Shown here: positions 5,646-5,681 of the stretch, piece after piece
Layout of the letters: each line of letters opens with the position of its first letter
How positions within the stretch are numbered: position 1 is the stretch's first letter
Origin: Deltaproteobacteria bacterium
GTDB lineage: Bacteria > Desulfobacterota > DSM-4660 > Desulfatiglandales > Desulfatiglandaceae
DNA length: 5,681 nucleotides
Direction of reading: 5' to 3'
Assembly (NCBI GenBank): GCA_013349725.1
Contig: DUZB01000234.1
Coordinates: forward strand, 2,237-7,917
Notes under the pieces: generated by a model
The model's database searches: none
Seen by the model: only the letters and a program-made list of their open reading frames with translations
What the model was told of the DNA's origin: nothing
Made by a program: the position numbers and the translations under genes

Positions 5646-5681
5646 ATCACTGACACCTCAAAAAAGATCCGTCCCATTTAA

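Larger units (their letters stand above)
5256..5681. other. Noncoding control region upstream of glpA
   Basis: These 426 bases hold no convincing gene on either strand. Read towards glpA (right to left) they contain the palindrome at 5629-5645, a 7-bp inverted repeat GTCTGAA / TTCAGAC (5581-5587 and 5611-5617), the nested inverted-repeat element with its flanking direct repeats (5410-5558), the sigma-54-like promoter (5367-5383), and a leader with a 7-bp direct repeat TCTCTGC (5331-5337 and 5349-5355). No terminator or start of a divergent gene is evident before the right edge. Confidence 0.7.

Noticed and set aside
5549..5677. Minus-strand frame of 22 codons, a TGA, then 23 more open codons ending in the element
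   Set aside because: It might be a remnant or a leader peptide, but it is short, without a ribosome site, and not recognisable as any family.

Overview
The window looks like a stretch of Gram-negative, anaerobic, probably Desulfobacterota (deltaproteobacterial) chromosome. This placement is inference. It rests on an anaerobic-type GlpA/GlpB glycerol-3-phosphate dehydrogenase, a good sigma-54-type promoter sequence, and an intergenic repeat built from ATTCCC-N8-GGGAAT palindromes inside arms that read GTCCCGTAAAAAGTC. From memory, repeats of that design are common in Desulfobacterota genomes. No RNA gene, CRISPR array, prophage gene or transposase gene was found.

All four genes lie on the minus strand and read right to left. 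They are glpA (5255-3696, TTG start), glpB (3699-2413, overlapping glpA by ATGA), a 166-bp gap, then the two ABC-transporter ATPases glpS (2246-1146) and glpT (1136-51). The last two are 9 bp apart. The layout matches the glycerol ABC-transport operon known from Rhizobium (glpD-glpS-glpT-glpP-glpQ-glpU-glpV), except that glpA-glpB stand where the aerobic dehydrogenase glpD would be. The permease and binding-protein genes are expected beyond the left edge. Neither glpC (the iron-sulfur membrane anchor of the E. coli enzyme) nor glpK (glycerol kinase) is in the window.

The proposed pathway is ATP-driven glycerol import powered by a GlpS/GlpT heterodimer, phosphorylation by a kinase encoded elsewhere, and oxidation of glycerol-3-phosphate to dihydroxyacetone phosphate by GlpA/GlpB. 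The two ATPases show complementary loss of catalytic motifs, so the heterodimer should have one complete and one degenerate ATP site.

The 426 bp upstream of glpA hold no convincing gene. They contain a sigma-54-like promoter (5367-5383), a nested inverted-repeat element (about 5420-5548) flanked by 10-bp direct repeats, and a 17-bp palindrome (5629-5645) that could be an activator site. The element lies between promoter and palindrome, so its insertion may have moved an upstream activator site away from its promoter. The glpB-glpS gap holds a dispersed octamer-type repeat and a good sigma-70-like promoter. The left edge is an eight-unit AAGTGAA heptamer array that supplies the glpT stop codon.

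Nothing here is clearly an undescribed system. The most interesting points are the asymmetric ATPase pair, the GlpAB-for-GlpD exchange without glpC, and the repeat-disrupted control region.
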